Part shown: positions 57,054-64,000 of the stretch, piece by piece
Layout of the letters: the number at the start of each line of letters is the position of its first letter
How positions within the stretch are numbered: position 1 is the first letter of the stretch
Origin: JBCCMA01 sp045107005
Lineage (GTDB): Bacteria; Pseudomonadota; Gammaproteobacteria; Steroidobacterales; JBCCMA01
Assembly (NCBI GenBank): GCA_045107005.1
Contig: JBGCFP010000036.1
Coordinates: 1 to 64,000 of the forward strand
Length of the DNA: 64,000 nucleotides
Direction of reading: 5' to 3'
The notes under the pieces: generated by a model
Databases searched by the model: none
Seen by the model: the letters and a program-made list of their open reading frames with translations, nothing else
What the model was told of the DNA's origin: nothing
Translations under genes and position numbers: made by a program

Positions 57054-58480
57054 TCAGAGCGGGACGCGCAATCGGATGTTTGGCGGCTGTGGGATCCAGC
57101 CTGCTCATCGCCTGCGGTCCCTCGGTGGACATGGCGACGCTACCGGTGGTGCCGGACGTCAACATCGAAGAATTTGAGCCGGCGGTGCGCGAGCAAGTGA
57201 GGGCAGCGCGCGAGCAACTGGCGCAGCGGCCAGATTCGGCGAGTGTCAACGGCGAGCTGGGCATGATGTATCGCACGTACCGCCGCTTCGACGCGGCGCG
57301 TGCGCTCTTCGTGCGCGCCCGAGCCCTGGCTCCGCGCGAAGAAAAATGGATCTACTACCACGGCGAACTTCTTGAGAACATCGGCGACACGCCCGGAGCG
57401 CTGAAGGCCGTTGAGGCTTTTCTCGAACGCAACGCGGACGATGTGCCGGCGACCTTGCGCCGCGCACGACTGCAGACCGAGCTTGGTGATGCGGCGGATG
57501 CGCTTGCGTCGCTGGAAAAACTGCGCGCGAAGTATCCGGAGCTTGGGGACGTGCACGTCACCTACGCTAAAGCGCTGACTCGACTCGAGCGCTATACCGA
57601 CGCGGCCGAAGTCTGGGAAGAGGCGTTGGAGCGTTTTGGCAGTTTTCGCGTGGCGCACTATGCGCTTGGCCAGCTTTTGCGACGCCTCGGTGATTCGCGT
57701 GGCGCTGAACAGCAGCTGTGGTTGTTTGATGTCGCAACGGTTGCTGAGCCACCGCACTACGACCCGCTGATGCAGGCGCTGTTCGCGCTGAACAAATCCG
57801 ATCGCGTGCTGGTGCGCTCCGCGCAGGCAGCGAAGCGCAAGGGCGACGCCCAAGGCGCGCTCGCCCTGCTGGAAAAAGCCATTGCCCGCAATCCGCAGAA
57901 TATGGAAACGCGCGCTGGATTGGTATCCGGTTACACCGTCGAATCGGATTTTGCCAACGCAACGCGACATGCGCGCTCCGGGCTGGAGATCGAGCCCGAA
58001 CACGCGGCACTGAATTTGGCGTTCGGTCGGCTTCTGTTGCAACAGGGGAAATTGGTAGAGGCGACGTCGCGTTTTAAGCGTGTCGTACAGCGTTCGCCAA
58101 AGTTGGCGGAGGCTCACGCGTGGCTCGGTCGGGCGCGCGAGATTTCGGGTGACGCAACGGCGGCAGGTGAGGCGTATCGCCAGGCCATTGCGTTGGATTC
58201 GTCGCAGCGCACGGCGCGGCGCTTTTACGCCGCGTGGTTGTCTGCCAATGCGACGCCGGCACAAGCGCGCGCTGGTTTGAGTGCGTTGACGCAGACGCCC
58301 TCGCGTGACGTGCCGCAGCTATTGAGTGCACTGGCGACGTTGCAAGTGCGCGGCGGTGATCGCGAAGGCGCGCTCGTCTCGTTGGATCGGGCGATCGAAC
58401 TGGCGCGTTTGATGGCGCAATCGAAAACGGTTTCAAAGCTCGCCAATCAGCGTGCACGGCTTGAGCGGGACGCAGCATGA
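57032..58480 (+). CDS. TPR lipoprotein, second cassette
   Basis: 482 residues with GTG start inside the previous gene (22-bp overlap) and lipobox LLIACG. Tetratricopeptide repeats run along most of the protein (GELGMMYRTYRRFDAARALFVRARALAPREEKWIYYHGELLENIGDTPGALKAVEAFLERN). It is a counterpart of the first TPR lipoprotein but diverged. The start of the next CRTAC1 gene overlaps its stop by 4 bp, so translation is coupled along the whole set. Confidence 0.85.
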   Translation: MGQRRVVIRAGRAIGCLAAVGSSLLIACGPSVDMATLPVVPDVNIEEFEPAVREQVRAAREQLAQRPDSASVNGELGMMYRTYRRFDAARALFVRARALAPREEKWIYYHGELLENIGDTPGALKAVEAFLERNADDVPATLRRARLQTELGDAADALASLEKLRAKYPELGDVHVTYAKALTRLERYTDAAEVWEEALERFGSFRVAHYALGQLLRRLGDSRGAEQQLWLFDVATVAEPPHYDPLMQALFALNKSDRVLVRSAQAAKRKGDAQGALALLEKAIARNPQNMETRAGLVSGYTVESDFANATRHARSGLEIEPEHAALNLAFGRLLLQQGKLVEATSRFKRVVQRSPKLAEAHAWLGRAREISGDATAAGEAYRQAIALDSSQRTARRFYAAWLSANATPAQARAGLSALTQTPSRDVPQLLSALATLQVRGGDREGALVSLDRAIELARLMAQSKTVSKLANQRARLERDAA

Positions 58481-60207
58481 CTCAATGGCAATGTAGAGCG
58501 AGGCTGACGGGTGCTTTGGTTGTGTTACTGCTTGCGAGCTGCGACAAAACGCCTCCGGTGGCTGTCCCTGATTCGGTCGGTGATCCAGTCAACGAAGCAT
58601 TGCCTTCCGGCCCTGCGTTATTCATGGATGTGGCATCCGAATCCGGTGTGCACTTCCAACACGTCGCCGGTAATAGCGGCGACTACGCGTTCCCGGAAAT
58701 CATGGGTTCCGGTGTCGCTCTGTTCGACGCGGACGGAGATGGCGACCTCGATCTGTACGCATTGCAAGGGGGCTCACGGGCTGAGCCCGCGCTTTCCAAC
58801 CGTTACTTTCGTAACGATTCGTCAGACGGGGTGTTGCGTTTTGTCGATGCGACCGAGTCGTCGGGACTTGCCGACCGCGGATACAGCACGGGTGTCGCCA
58901 CGGGCGACATCGACAACGATGGTGACGTTGATTTGGTGGTTACCGCATTCGGACCCAATCACCTGTATCGGAACAACGGCGCGGGCGTGTTTGCGCTGGT
59001 TGGCGACGCGCTGTTAACCGGCGAGAGCGAAGGCTGGACGACCAGCGCGAGCTTCGCTGACGTTGATGGCGATGGCGATCTGGATTTGTTCATGACCGAC
59101 TACGTTGCGTTTACGTCGGGCAATAACATTCGCTGCAACAGTGCAAACGGCGAGCGCGACTACTGCGCGCCGACGACCTATCCACCCACTGTCGATCAAC
59201 TGTGGCGTAATGACGGCGACGGTCAGTTTACGAACATCAGCGACGAATCGGGAATCGCCAGTGCCGCTGGCAACGGGTTGGGCGCGAGCGCTGCGGACTT
59301 CGACGGCGATGGGGACGTCGACATTTTTGTGGCCAACGACCAGATGGAAAATCGACTTTGGACGCAGGGCGCCGACGGGCGCTTCAGCGATACGGCGCTG
59401 ATGGCCGGTACGGCGTACAACGGCAACGGCGCGGCGGAGGCGAGCATGGGGGTGACGGCCGGCGACTACGACGGTGACGGTGATGAAGATCTGTTCATGA
59501 CCCATCTGGCGGCGGAAACCAACACGCTGTACGCCAATGACGGCAGCGGCAACTTTTTCGACGTGACCGACAGCGCCAATCTCGGCGCGCCGAGTTTGCG
59601 GCTAACCGGATTTGGCACCGGCTGGATCGATTACGATAATGACGGTCATCTGGATCTGTTTATCGCGAACGGTGCGGTCACCGTTGTCGACGACGCGCAG
59701 GCGAATCCCGATTTCCCCTACGGCCAGCCCAATCAGTTGCTGCGTAACGAGCAGCAGCGATTCGTTGAGGCGAGTCGCGAAGCTGGGGTGGTGATGCAGC
59801 GGCGGGATGTCAGCCGAGGTGCCGCGTTTGGCGATGTGGACAACGACGGCGATGTCGATGTTGTCGTGTCGAATGCGAATGGCCCGTTACAATTGCTGCG
59901 CAACGATCTGATCAGTGACAACGGCAGCTTGCAGTTGACCCTTCAAGGAACGACGAGTGCGCGCGACGGCAGCGGAGCACGTGTCGTCGCACGACTCACC
60001 GACGGGCGCGAGTTGTGGCGACGCGCGCACTCAGACGGCAGCTATCAATCCGCCAGCGACGGGCGCATCACTTTGGGTCTTGGCAATTCGGATGTTGCCG
60101 ATTTGGCGGTGTTCTGGCCGCTGGGGCGGGCCGAGCGATTCGATGTCCCGCCTTCGTCGCGCCGACTCAGCTTGGTCGAAGGGACGGGCGTAGCGGTTGC
60201 CGACTAG
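58477..60207 (+). CDS. CRTAC1-like FG-GAP/ASPIC lipoprotein, second cassette
   Basis: 576 residues, overlapping the TPR gene by 4 bp (ATGA); lipobox LLASC. It aligns with the first CRTAC1-like protein along the whole length (FMDVASESGVHFQHVAGNSGDYAFPEIMGSGVALFDADGDGDLDLYALQGG; NSANGERDYCAPTTYPPTVDQLWRNDGDGQF) and ends in a UnbV/ASPIC domain (LTLQGTTSARDGSGARVVARLTDGRELWRRAHSDGSYQSASDGRITLGLGNSDVADLAVFWP). Calcium loops DADGDGDLD, DIDNDGDVD, DVDGDGDLD, DFDGDGDVD, DYDGDGDED, DYDNDGHLD and DVDNDGDVD are intact. The gene is the last of the four-gene set and converges on folE with 3 bp between stops. Confidence 0.9.
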   Translation: MTQWQCRARLTGALVVLLLASCDKTPPVAVPDSVGDPVNEALPSGPALFMDVASESGVHFQHVAGNSGDYAFPEIMGSGVALFDADGDGDLDLYALQGGSRAEPALSNRYFRNDSSDGVLRFVDATESSGLADRGYSTGVATGDIDNDGDVDLVVTAFGPNHLYRNNGAGVFALVGDALLTGESEGWTTSASFADVDGDGDLDLFMTDYVAFTSGNNIRCNSANGERDYCAPTTYPPTVDQLWRNDGDGQFTNISDESGIASAAGNGLGASAADFDGDGDVDIFVANDQMENRLWTQGADGRFSDTALMAGTAYNGNGAAEASMGVTAGDYDGDGDEDLFMTHLAAETNTLYANDGSGNFFDVTDSANLGAPSLRLTGFGTGWIDYDNDGHLDLFIANGAVTVVDDAQANPDFPYGQPNQLLRNEQQRFVEASREAGVVMQRRDVSRGAAFGDVDNDGDVDVVVSNANGPLQLLRNDLISDNGSLQLTLQGTTSARDGSGARVVARLTDGRELWRRAHSDGSYQSASDGRITLGLGNSDVADLAVFWPLGRAERFDVPPSSRRLSLVEGTGVAVAD

Positions 60208-60210
60208 GCG

Positions 60211-60804
60211 CTACTTACCACAGATACCGAGGAACTCCGTGCGGGTGCGCGCATCGGTGCGCACGTCGCCGAGCAGTTGCGATGTCACCATCGACACGCC
60301 GGGTTTGTGAATGCCGCGTGTGGTCATGCATTCGTGTTGGCCTTCGACGATGACGCCAACGCCTTTGGGCTGCAACACATCCTGAATGCATGTTGCAATT
60401 TGAGCGGTCATTTTTTCCTGCACCTGAAAACGTTTTGCGAACGCTTCGACGACGCGCGCGAGTTTGCTGATGCCAACCACTTTTTTGCTCGGCAGGTAGC
60501 CGACGTGGGCGTGGCCGATGATTGCGGCCATGTGATGTTCGCAGTGAGATTCGAACGGAATGTTGCGTAACACGATGAGCTCGTCGTAACCCTCGACCTC
60601 CTCAAACGTGCGTTCCAGGTACTCGACCGGATCCTGGTTGTAGCCCTGGAACCAATCTTCGTAGGCGCGCACTACACGCGCCGGCGTATCGATCAGGCCT
60701 TCGCGATCGGGGTCTTCGCCAGACCAGCGCAACAGCACGCGAACGGCAGCTTCTGCCTCATCACGAGTCGGTCGATCGGTTTGCGTTGTTGCGGGGTTAG
60801 TCAT
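60211..60804 (-). CDS. folE: GTP cyclohydrolase I
   Basis: 197 residues, full-length FolE1. The zinc and catalytic residues are present: FESHCEHH, IGHAHVGYLPSKKVVGISKLAR and QHECMTTRGI. It converts GTP to 7,8-dihydroneopterin triphosphate, the first step of folate or tetrahydrobiopterin synthesis. GLIDTPARVVRAYEDWFQGY is the usual N-terminal helix. The gene is monocistronic, converging on the CRTAC1 gene. Confidence 0.97.
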   Translation of the reverse strand: MTNPATTQTDRPTRDEAEAAVRVLLRWSGEDPDREGLIDTPARVVRAYEDWFQGYNQDPVEYLERTFEEVEGYDELIVLRNIPFESHCEHHMAAIIGHAHVGYLPSKKVVGISKLARVVEAFAKRFQVQEKMTAQIATCIQDVLQPKGVGVIVEGQHECMTTRGIHKPGVSMVTSQLLGDVRTDARTRTEFLGICGK

Positions 60805-60865
60805 GCGAGGCCTCGGATACTGCGGCGTGCGTCACAAAGCGCACGCGATGGTCTGGAACACTAAA

Positions 60866-60900
60866 CGTACATTGTACGCAACGTGGGCGATATGTGTACA
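60866..60900 (-). promoter_or_regulatory. Inverted repeat upstream of folE
   Basis: CGTACA-T-TGTACG (60866-60878) is a perfect 6-bp-armed inverted repeat, 62 bp upstream of folE, and another TGTACA lies at 60895-60900. TGTACA half-sites suit MerR-type regulators such as the light-dependent LitR/CarH group. No such regulator gene is in the window. Confidence 0.4.
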
Positions 60901-60941
60901 TCGCTAAGGATTCAAACTTCGCCGCGACAACTAGCGTGGAT

Positions 60942-63900
60942 TCAATCTCCGGACTGTCGAATCAGCGCACGAAGCATTTCCAGCGGAACGCGGCCCTCGG
61001 CAATGGCGGCGTCGGTATCGCTGCGATAGTCGATCATGATCTGACGCGCCTGTTCGATCTGGCCGCTACCGTAAAGCACCGTGACCAAGGCGGCGATGGC
61101 TTGATGCCGGTGCGCATCTTCAACCGCGGCGAGCGGCAACAGTGCACGTCCACTCTGCTCAATTTGCGGCGAATCGCGCTTCGCCAGGGCGTGATAAAAA
61201 CGGATCAGCGCGGTCAGTTCCACGTTGGCGTCGTCCAGGCAACGATCTGGCGCGATACTCTGGACCATGGCCGTCGCATAGGGCGCAGCGGCGTGCCCCA
61301 GCGCCAGGCGCGTGACCTCGCGTAACGCTTCGTTCCACGACGCGTTGCTCGGATCCAACGTGCACGAATCGGCGGCATCCCGCAGCACATTCACGTAGAA
61401 ACCGGCAGCGGGCTCAAGCTCGCGCACGCCCTCAAAATTGCCGTCGATCAACGCATCGCCGATCGCATGAGCCAGGCGCTCGCGTATGGCCCGTGCCAGC
61501 GTGTCGTCCGGGGATACCGTTGTGCGCCGTACTGGCAGCGGCTCAATCAGCTGCGCCATCGGCAGTGACGACAGCGCCCAGTCGGTCATGATAGTGACCT
61601 GCTGCTGCGAAAATCTTGCTTGGCCAGCGTGCAGGTCCACTACCGGGTAGTAGTCGGAATTGGCCGGTGACTTGGTGTGCGCAACGATGCCGTGAACGAG
61701 GGTTTTTGCACCGAGATAGCGTCGATGCAAATCGCTGTGATCGTTCACGCCGACAGAACCCAGAAGTTCACCCAGGCGTCCTTCGACAATGCGCTCGAAC
61801 TGCGGCGGAGGCAGTGTGCCCGACGGTGTAGCGATCAGGATCAAGTCAGCGTCCGACGTGTGATAGAGCGCGAAGTCGCTAAACTGCTCGCTCAGCGCCG
61901 CCAGCACCGAGCCAGCCAACGCGTCGTTGAACTCGTAGAGTTGCAGCCACTGCACGAAGACACCGTCGTCTTTTAAGTAACGTTTGACGTGGGCATAGAA
62001 CTCGGTCGAAAAGAGCGTCGCGACGCCGCTCACCCAAGGGTTAGACGGTTCCGAGATAATCACATCGTAGGTGCTGTTACGTAGTGCAAAAAACGCTTTT
62101 GCATCGTCGATATGGATATGGCTGCGCGGATCGCTGTGCGCCAATTCGACGCGGTCGCCGAAGCCCTTCGACGCTTCGACCATCGCGGCTTCAATTTCGA
62201 TGGTGTCAACGCGTTGCACCTGCGCGTCGTGCAGAACCGCGTGCGTCGACAGACCTGAGCCCATGCCAATCGTCGCGACGTCGACAGCCCCGTCAACGTA
62301 CACCAGGGGCAGAGCGCCGAGCAGCACCATCGTGATTTCATCACCGGTCAAGTCGTAGTCGTCGCCCATTTGCATGCCGGCGTCGGTCTTGCCGTTGGTT
62401 TTCAGTGACAAGACATTGTTGTCCGATTCGAGTAGCGCGACGGAAGCGGTTTTGCCGTCACGATAGAACACCGTTTCGGTCTTGTTGCCATCGCTAAGAC
62501 TGCCGAATCGATAAACACCGGAGGCCAGCATTTCGCTGCGAAACGGCACGGCGACCAGCACGGCAAGCCATGCCACGACGGCCGCGAAAACCCAACGCAT
62601 TCGCCGCGCCGAATGATCGCGTCGCGCGACCCACAACAAGACGGCGCCGAGCGCAATGTCGAGCAGCGCACCGGCACCGACGAGTCCTTTGAGACCGAGC
62701 CACGGCAGACCGATATGAACGGCGAACAGCACACCGACAATGGCCCCAACGGTGTTGGCGCTGTATATCTGGCCAATACTCTTTTCGCCGCGGCGGGTCT
62801 TGAGAAGCACGTGCGTGAACAACGGCAGCGTCATGCCGGCGGTGATGGTGGCGGGCAACATGATTAACAGCGCCAGTGCGTGACTGGCAAGCGTAAACAG
62901 CGTGTAGCCATTGTCACTGCGCGCCAGGCCGGCGATCAGCTCCGAGATCCAGCCGAACGACAACGCGTACAGCGGCAGTGTCGCCATTGCGAGCAAACCC
63001 ATCAGCAGCTGCACGATCGCGCAAAAGACAATGGGATCGCGCACTCGGTCGATCAGGTTGCGCACGGCAAAGCCGCCGATCGCCAAGCCGGTAATGAACG
63101 CGCTAAGCATTAGCTCGAACGAATGCGTGGTGCTGCCGAGAACCAGCGATAGCATCCGGATCCAGCCGATTTCGTACATAAACGACGCGGCGCCAGTGAC
63201 CGCCGCTGCCAGAACAAACCAGCGCGTCAGGTCGGGCTCGTCGGCGCGGTCGGTGGATTCAACCGTGACGGCTGGTGCAGCAGCGCGATTGTCGATACGC
63301 ACCACCAGCCAGACCGTAAGCGCCAGCACGATATTGATGACGCCAGCCGTGCGAATTGTGCCCGGCAAACCAACCGCTTTGATCATGACAAAACCGGCAA
63401 CCAGCACCCCGATGGCCGCCCCCAGACTGTTAGCGAAGTACAGCACGGCGAGACGTTTGCCAGGCTGATGCGGGAAGCGACGCAAGATGCCCGCCGCCAT
63501 CAGTGGGAACGTCATGCCCAAGGCGATGGACTGGGGCAAAATCAACGCCGCCGCGATGACCCACTTCAACGTGCTGGCCATCAGTGGCGATTCGAGCCCC
63601 GGTAACACGCTGTCATAGACGCCACCGGTCACGCTGACAAACAACGGATGAAACACGGTCGCCGCAACACCGATTAAGGCTTCCACTGCGGCGTAAACCA
63701 ACAGTGGCTGGGTGATGCGTTGGCTGTAACGGCCAATGCCCCACGCACCCAGGGCCATACCGCCCATGAAAATAATCAATACCAGCGACTGCGCCAGCGC
63801 GGCATGACCCAAAAATAACTTCAGGTAGTTGGACCAGATAGATTCGTAAATCAAACCGGAAAACCCGGACACCGCGAACAGGCCGATGTAGATCAGCTGA

Positions 63901-63947
63901 CGTGATCCGTCGACCGGTAAGGTGGTAGTACGATCGCTGGTGCTCAT
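60942..63947 (-). CDS. Fused MFS-type transporter / spermidine-synthase-like protein
   Basis: 1001 residues. The N-terminal part (about 15-480) has about 14 hydrophobic helices of the fused MFS/spermidine-synthase family (LIYESIWSNYLKLFLGHAALAQSLVLIIFMGGMALGAWG; two similar halves). The second part (about 520-770) is a spermidine-synthase-like methyltransferase fold (VDVATIGMGSGLSTHAVL, VDTIEIEAAMVEASKGF, YDVIISEPSNPWVSGVATLFSTEFYAHVKRYLKDDGVFVQW). A C-terminal helical region of about 200 residues follows. Whether it makes or transports a polyamine or another aminopropyl compound is unknown. Its ATG overlaps the stop of the upstream gene by 4 bp. Confidence 0.85.
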   Translation of the reverse strand: MSTSDRTTTLPVDGSRQLIYIGLFAVSGFSGLIYESIWSNYLKLFLGHAALAQSLVLIIFMGGMALGAWGIGRYSQRITQPLLVYAAVEALIGVAATVFHPLFVSVTGGVYDSVLPGLESPLMASTLKWVIAAALILPQSIALGMTFPLMAAGILRRFPHQPGKRLAVLYFANSLGAAIGVLVAGFVMIKAVGLPGTIRTAGVINIVLALTVWLVVRIDNRAAAPAVTVESTDRADEPDLTRWFVLAAAVTGAASFMYEIGWIRMLSLVLGSTTHSFELMLSAFITGLAIGGFAVRNLIDRVRDPIVFCAIVQLLMGLLAMATLPLYALSFGWISELIAGLARSDNGYTLFTLASHALALLIMLPATITAGMTLPLFTHVLLKTRRGEKSIGQIYSANTVGAIVGVLFAVHIGLPWLGLKGLVGAGALLDIALGAVLLWVARRDHSARRMRWVFAAVVAWLAVLVAVPFRSEMLASGVYRFGSLSDGNKTETVFYRDGKTASVALLESDNNVLSLKTNGKTDAGMQMGDDYDLTGDEITMVLLGALPLVYVDGAVDVATIGMGSGLSTHAVLHDAQVQRVDTIEIEAAMVEASKGFGDRVELAHSDPRSHIHIDDAKAFFALRNSTYDVIISEPSNPWVSGVATLFSTEFYAHVKRYLKDDGVFVQWLQLYEFNDALAGSVLAALSEQFSDFALYHTSDADLILIATPSGTLPPPQFERIVEGRLGELLGSVGVNDHSDLHRRYLGAKTLVHGIVAHTKSPANSDYYPVVDLHAGQARFSQQQVTIMTDWALSSLPMAQLIEPLPVRRTTVSPDDTLARAIRERLAHAIGDALIDGNFEGVRELEPAAGFYVNVLRDAADSCTLDPSNASWNEALREVTRLALGHAAAPYATAMVQSIAPDRCLDDANVELTALIRFYHALAKRDSPQIEQSGRALLPLAAVEDAHRHQAIAALVTVLYGSGQIEQARQIMIDYRSDTDAAIAEGRVPLEMLRALIRQSGD

Positions 63948-64000
63948 GTGCTACCCAGATAGCGGCCGATTAGGCCAGGGTCGGTGACCAGTACGAACGC
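63944..64000 (-). CDS. 3' end of an upstream gene, cut by the window edge
   Basis: On the minus strand the last 18 codons read AFVLVTDPGLIGRYLGST and end in TGA, which overlaps the ATG of the fused MFS/spermidine-synthase gene (ATGA). The overlap makes it likely that a real coding sequence ends here and is translationally coupled. The family cannot be judged from so few residues. Confidence 0.5.
   Translation of the reverse strand, partial: AFVLVTDPGLIGRYLGST

Overview
The window is GC-rich, densely coded DNA from a free-living, probably marine, gammaproteobacterium. The evidence is indirect: two proteins with PEP-CTERM/VPLPA-CTERM tails (exosortase substrates), secreted proteins with thrombospondin-3/dockerin-like calcium repeats, a laminarinase-type GH16 enzyme with its LacI regulator and glucokinase, CRTAC1/ASPIC lipoproteins, and gammaproteobacterial-looking housekeeping genes. 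No rRNA, tRNA, transposase, phage gene or CRISPR array was recognised.

Layout. 0-1.2 kb: end of a polysaccharide flippase gene and a small dual-specificity phosphatase. 1.5-7.2 kb: a 1904-residue exported repeat protein. 7.2-9.8 kb: a three-gene minus-strand operon (Sel1 protein, TonB-C protein, alpha/beta hydrolase). 10-14.4 kb: five small genes that look like substrates or accessories of the type III secretion system (T3SS), including two DUF1521 (metal-ion-inducible autocleavage) proteins and one protein with a needle-like C-terminus. 14.7-19 kb: beta-glucan utilisation block (LacI regulator, GH16, glucokinase) with matching operators. 19.7-37 kb: a near-complete non-flagellar T3SS: sctU alone; a minus-strand operon of a FixL/FixJ-like two-component system followed by sctQ-R-S-T; and a plus-strand run of a FliO-like gene, sctV, sctC, sctD, sctF, sctI, sctJ, sctK, sctL, sctN, sctO, sctP. 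37-39.2 kb: a VPLPA-CTERM protein, a GNAT enzyme and a second copy of a family already seen at 11.7-12.5 kb. 39.3-46 kb: histidine phosphatase-TPR protein, multi-PAS histidine kinase with response regulator, prolyl oligopeptidase. 46.2-48.3 kb: a DUF6502-like gene and an orphan CRISPR-associated NE0113-like protein. 48.4-53.7 kb: small secreted protein, sialidase-like lipoprotein, DUF4097-like protein, a split MnmC-like tRNA modification pair, and a PEP-CTERM gene behind a clear sigma-54 promoter. 53.8-60.2 kb: a doubled TPR / CRTAC1 lipoprotein cassette. 60.2-64 kb: folE, a fused MFS/spermidine-synthase-like protein and the last codons of another gene.

The most notable system is the T3SS. 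A 16-bp palindrome (CTnGGGTnnACCCnAG) lies 55-121 bp upstream of sctU and of the five flanking transcription units that encode putative secreted or accessory proteins, on both sides of the apparatus genes. It ties apparatus and flanks into one predicted regulon. The locus also carries a FliO-like gene, which is normally flagellar only, and a soluble two-component system translationally linked to the export-gate operon. No recognised translocon pore proteins, gatekeeper or chaperones are present, so what the machine delivers and to whom is open.
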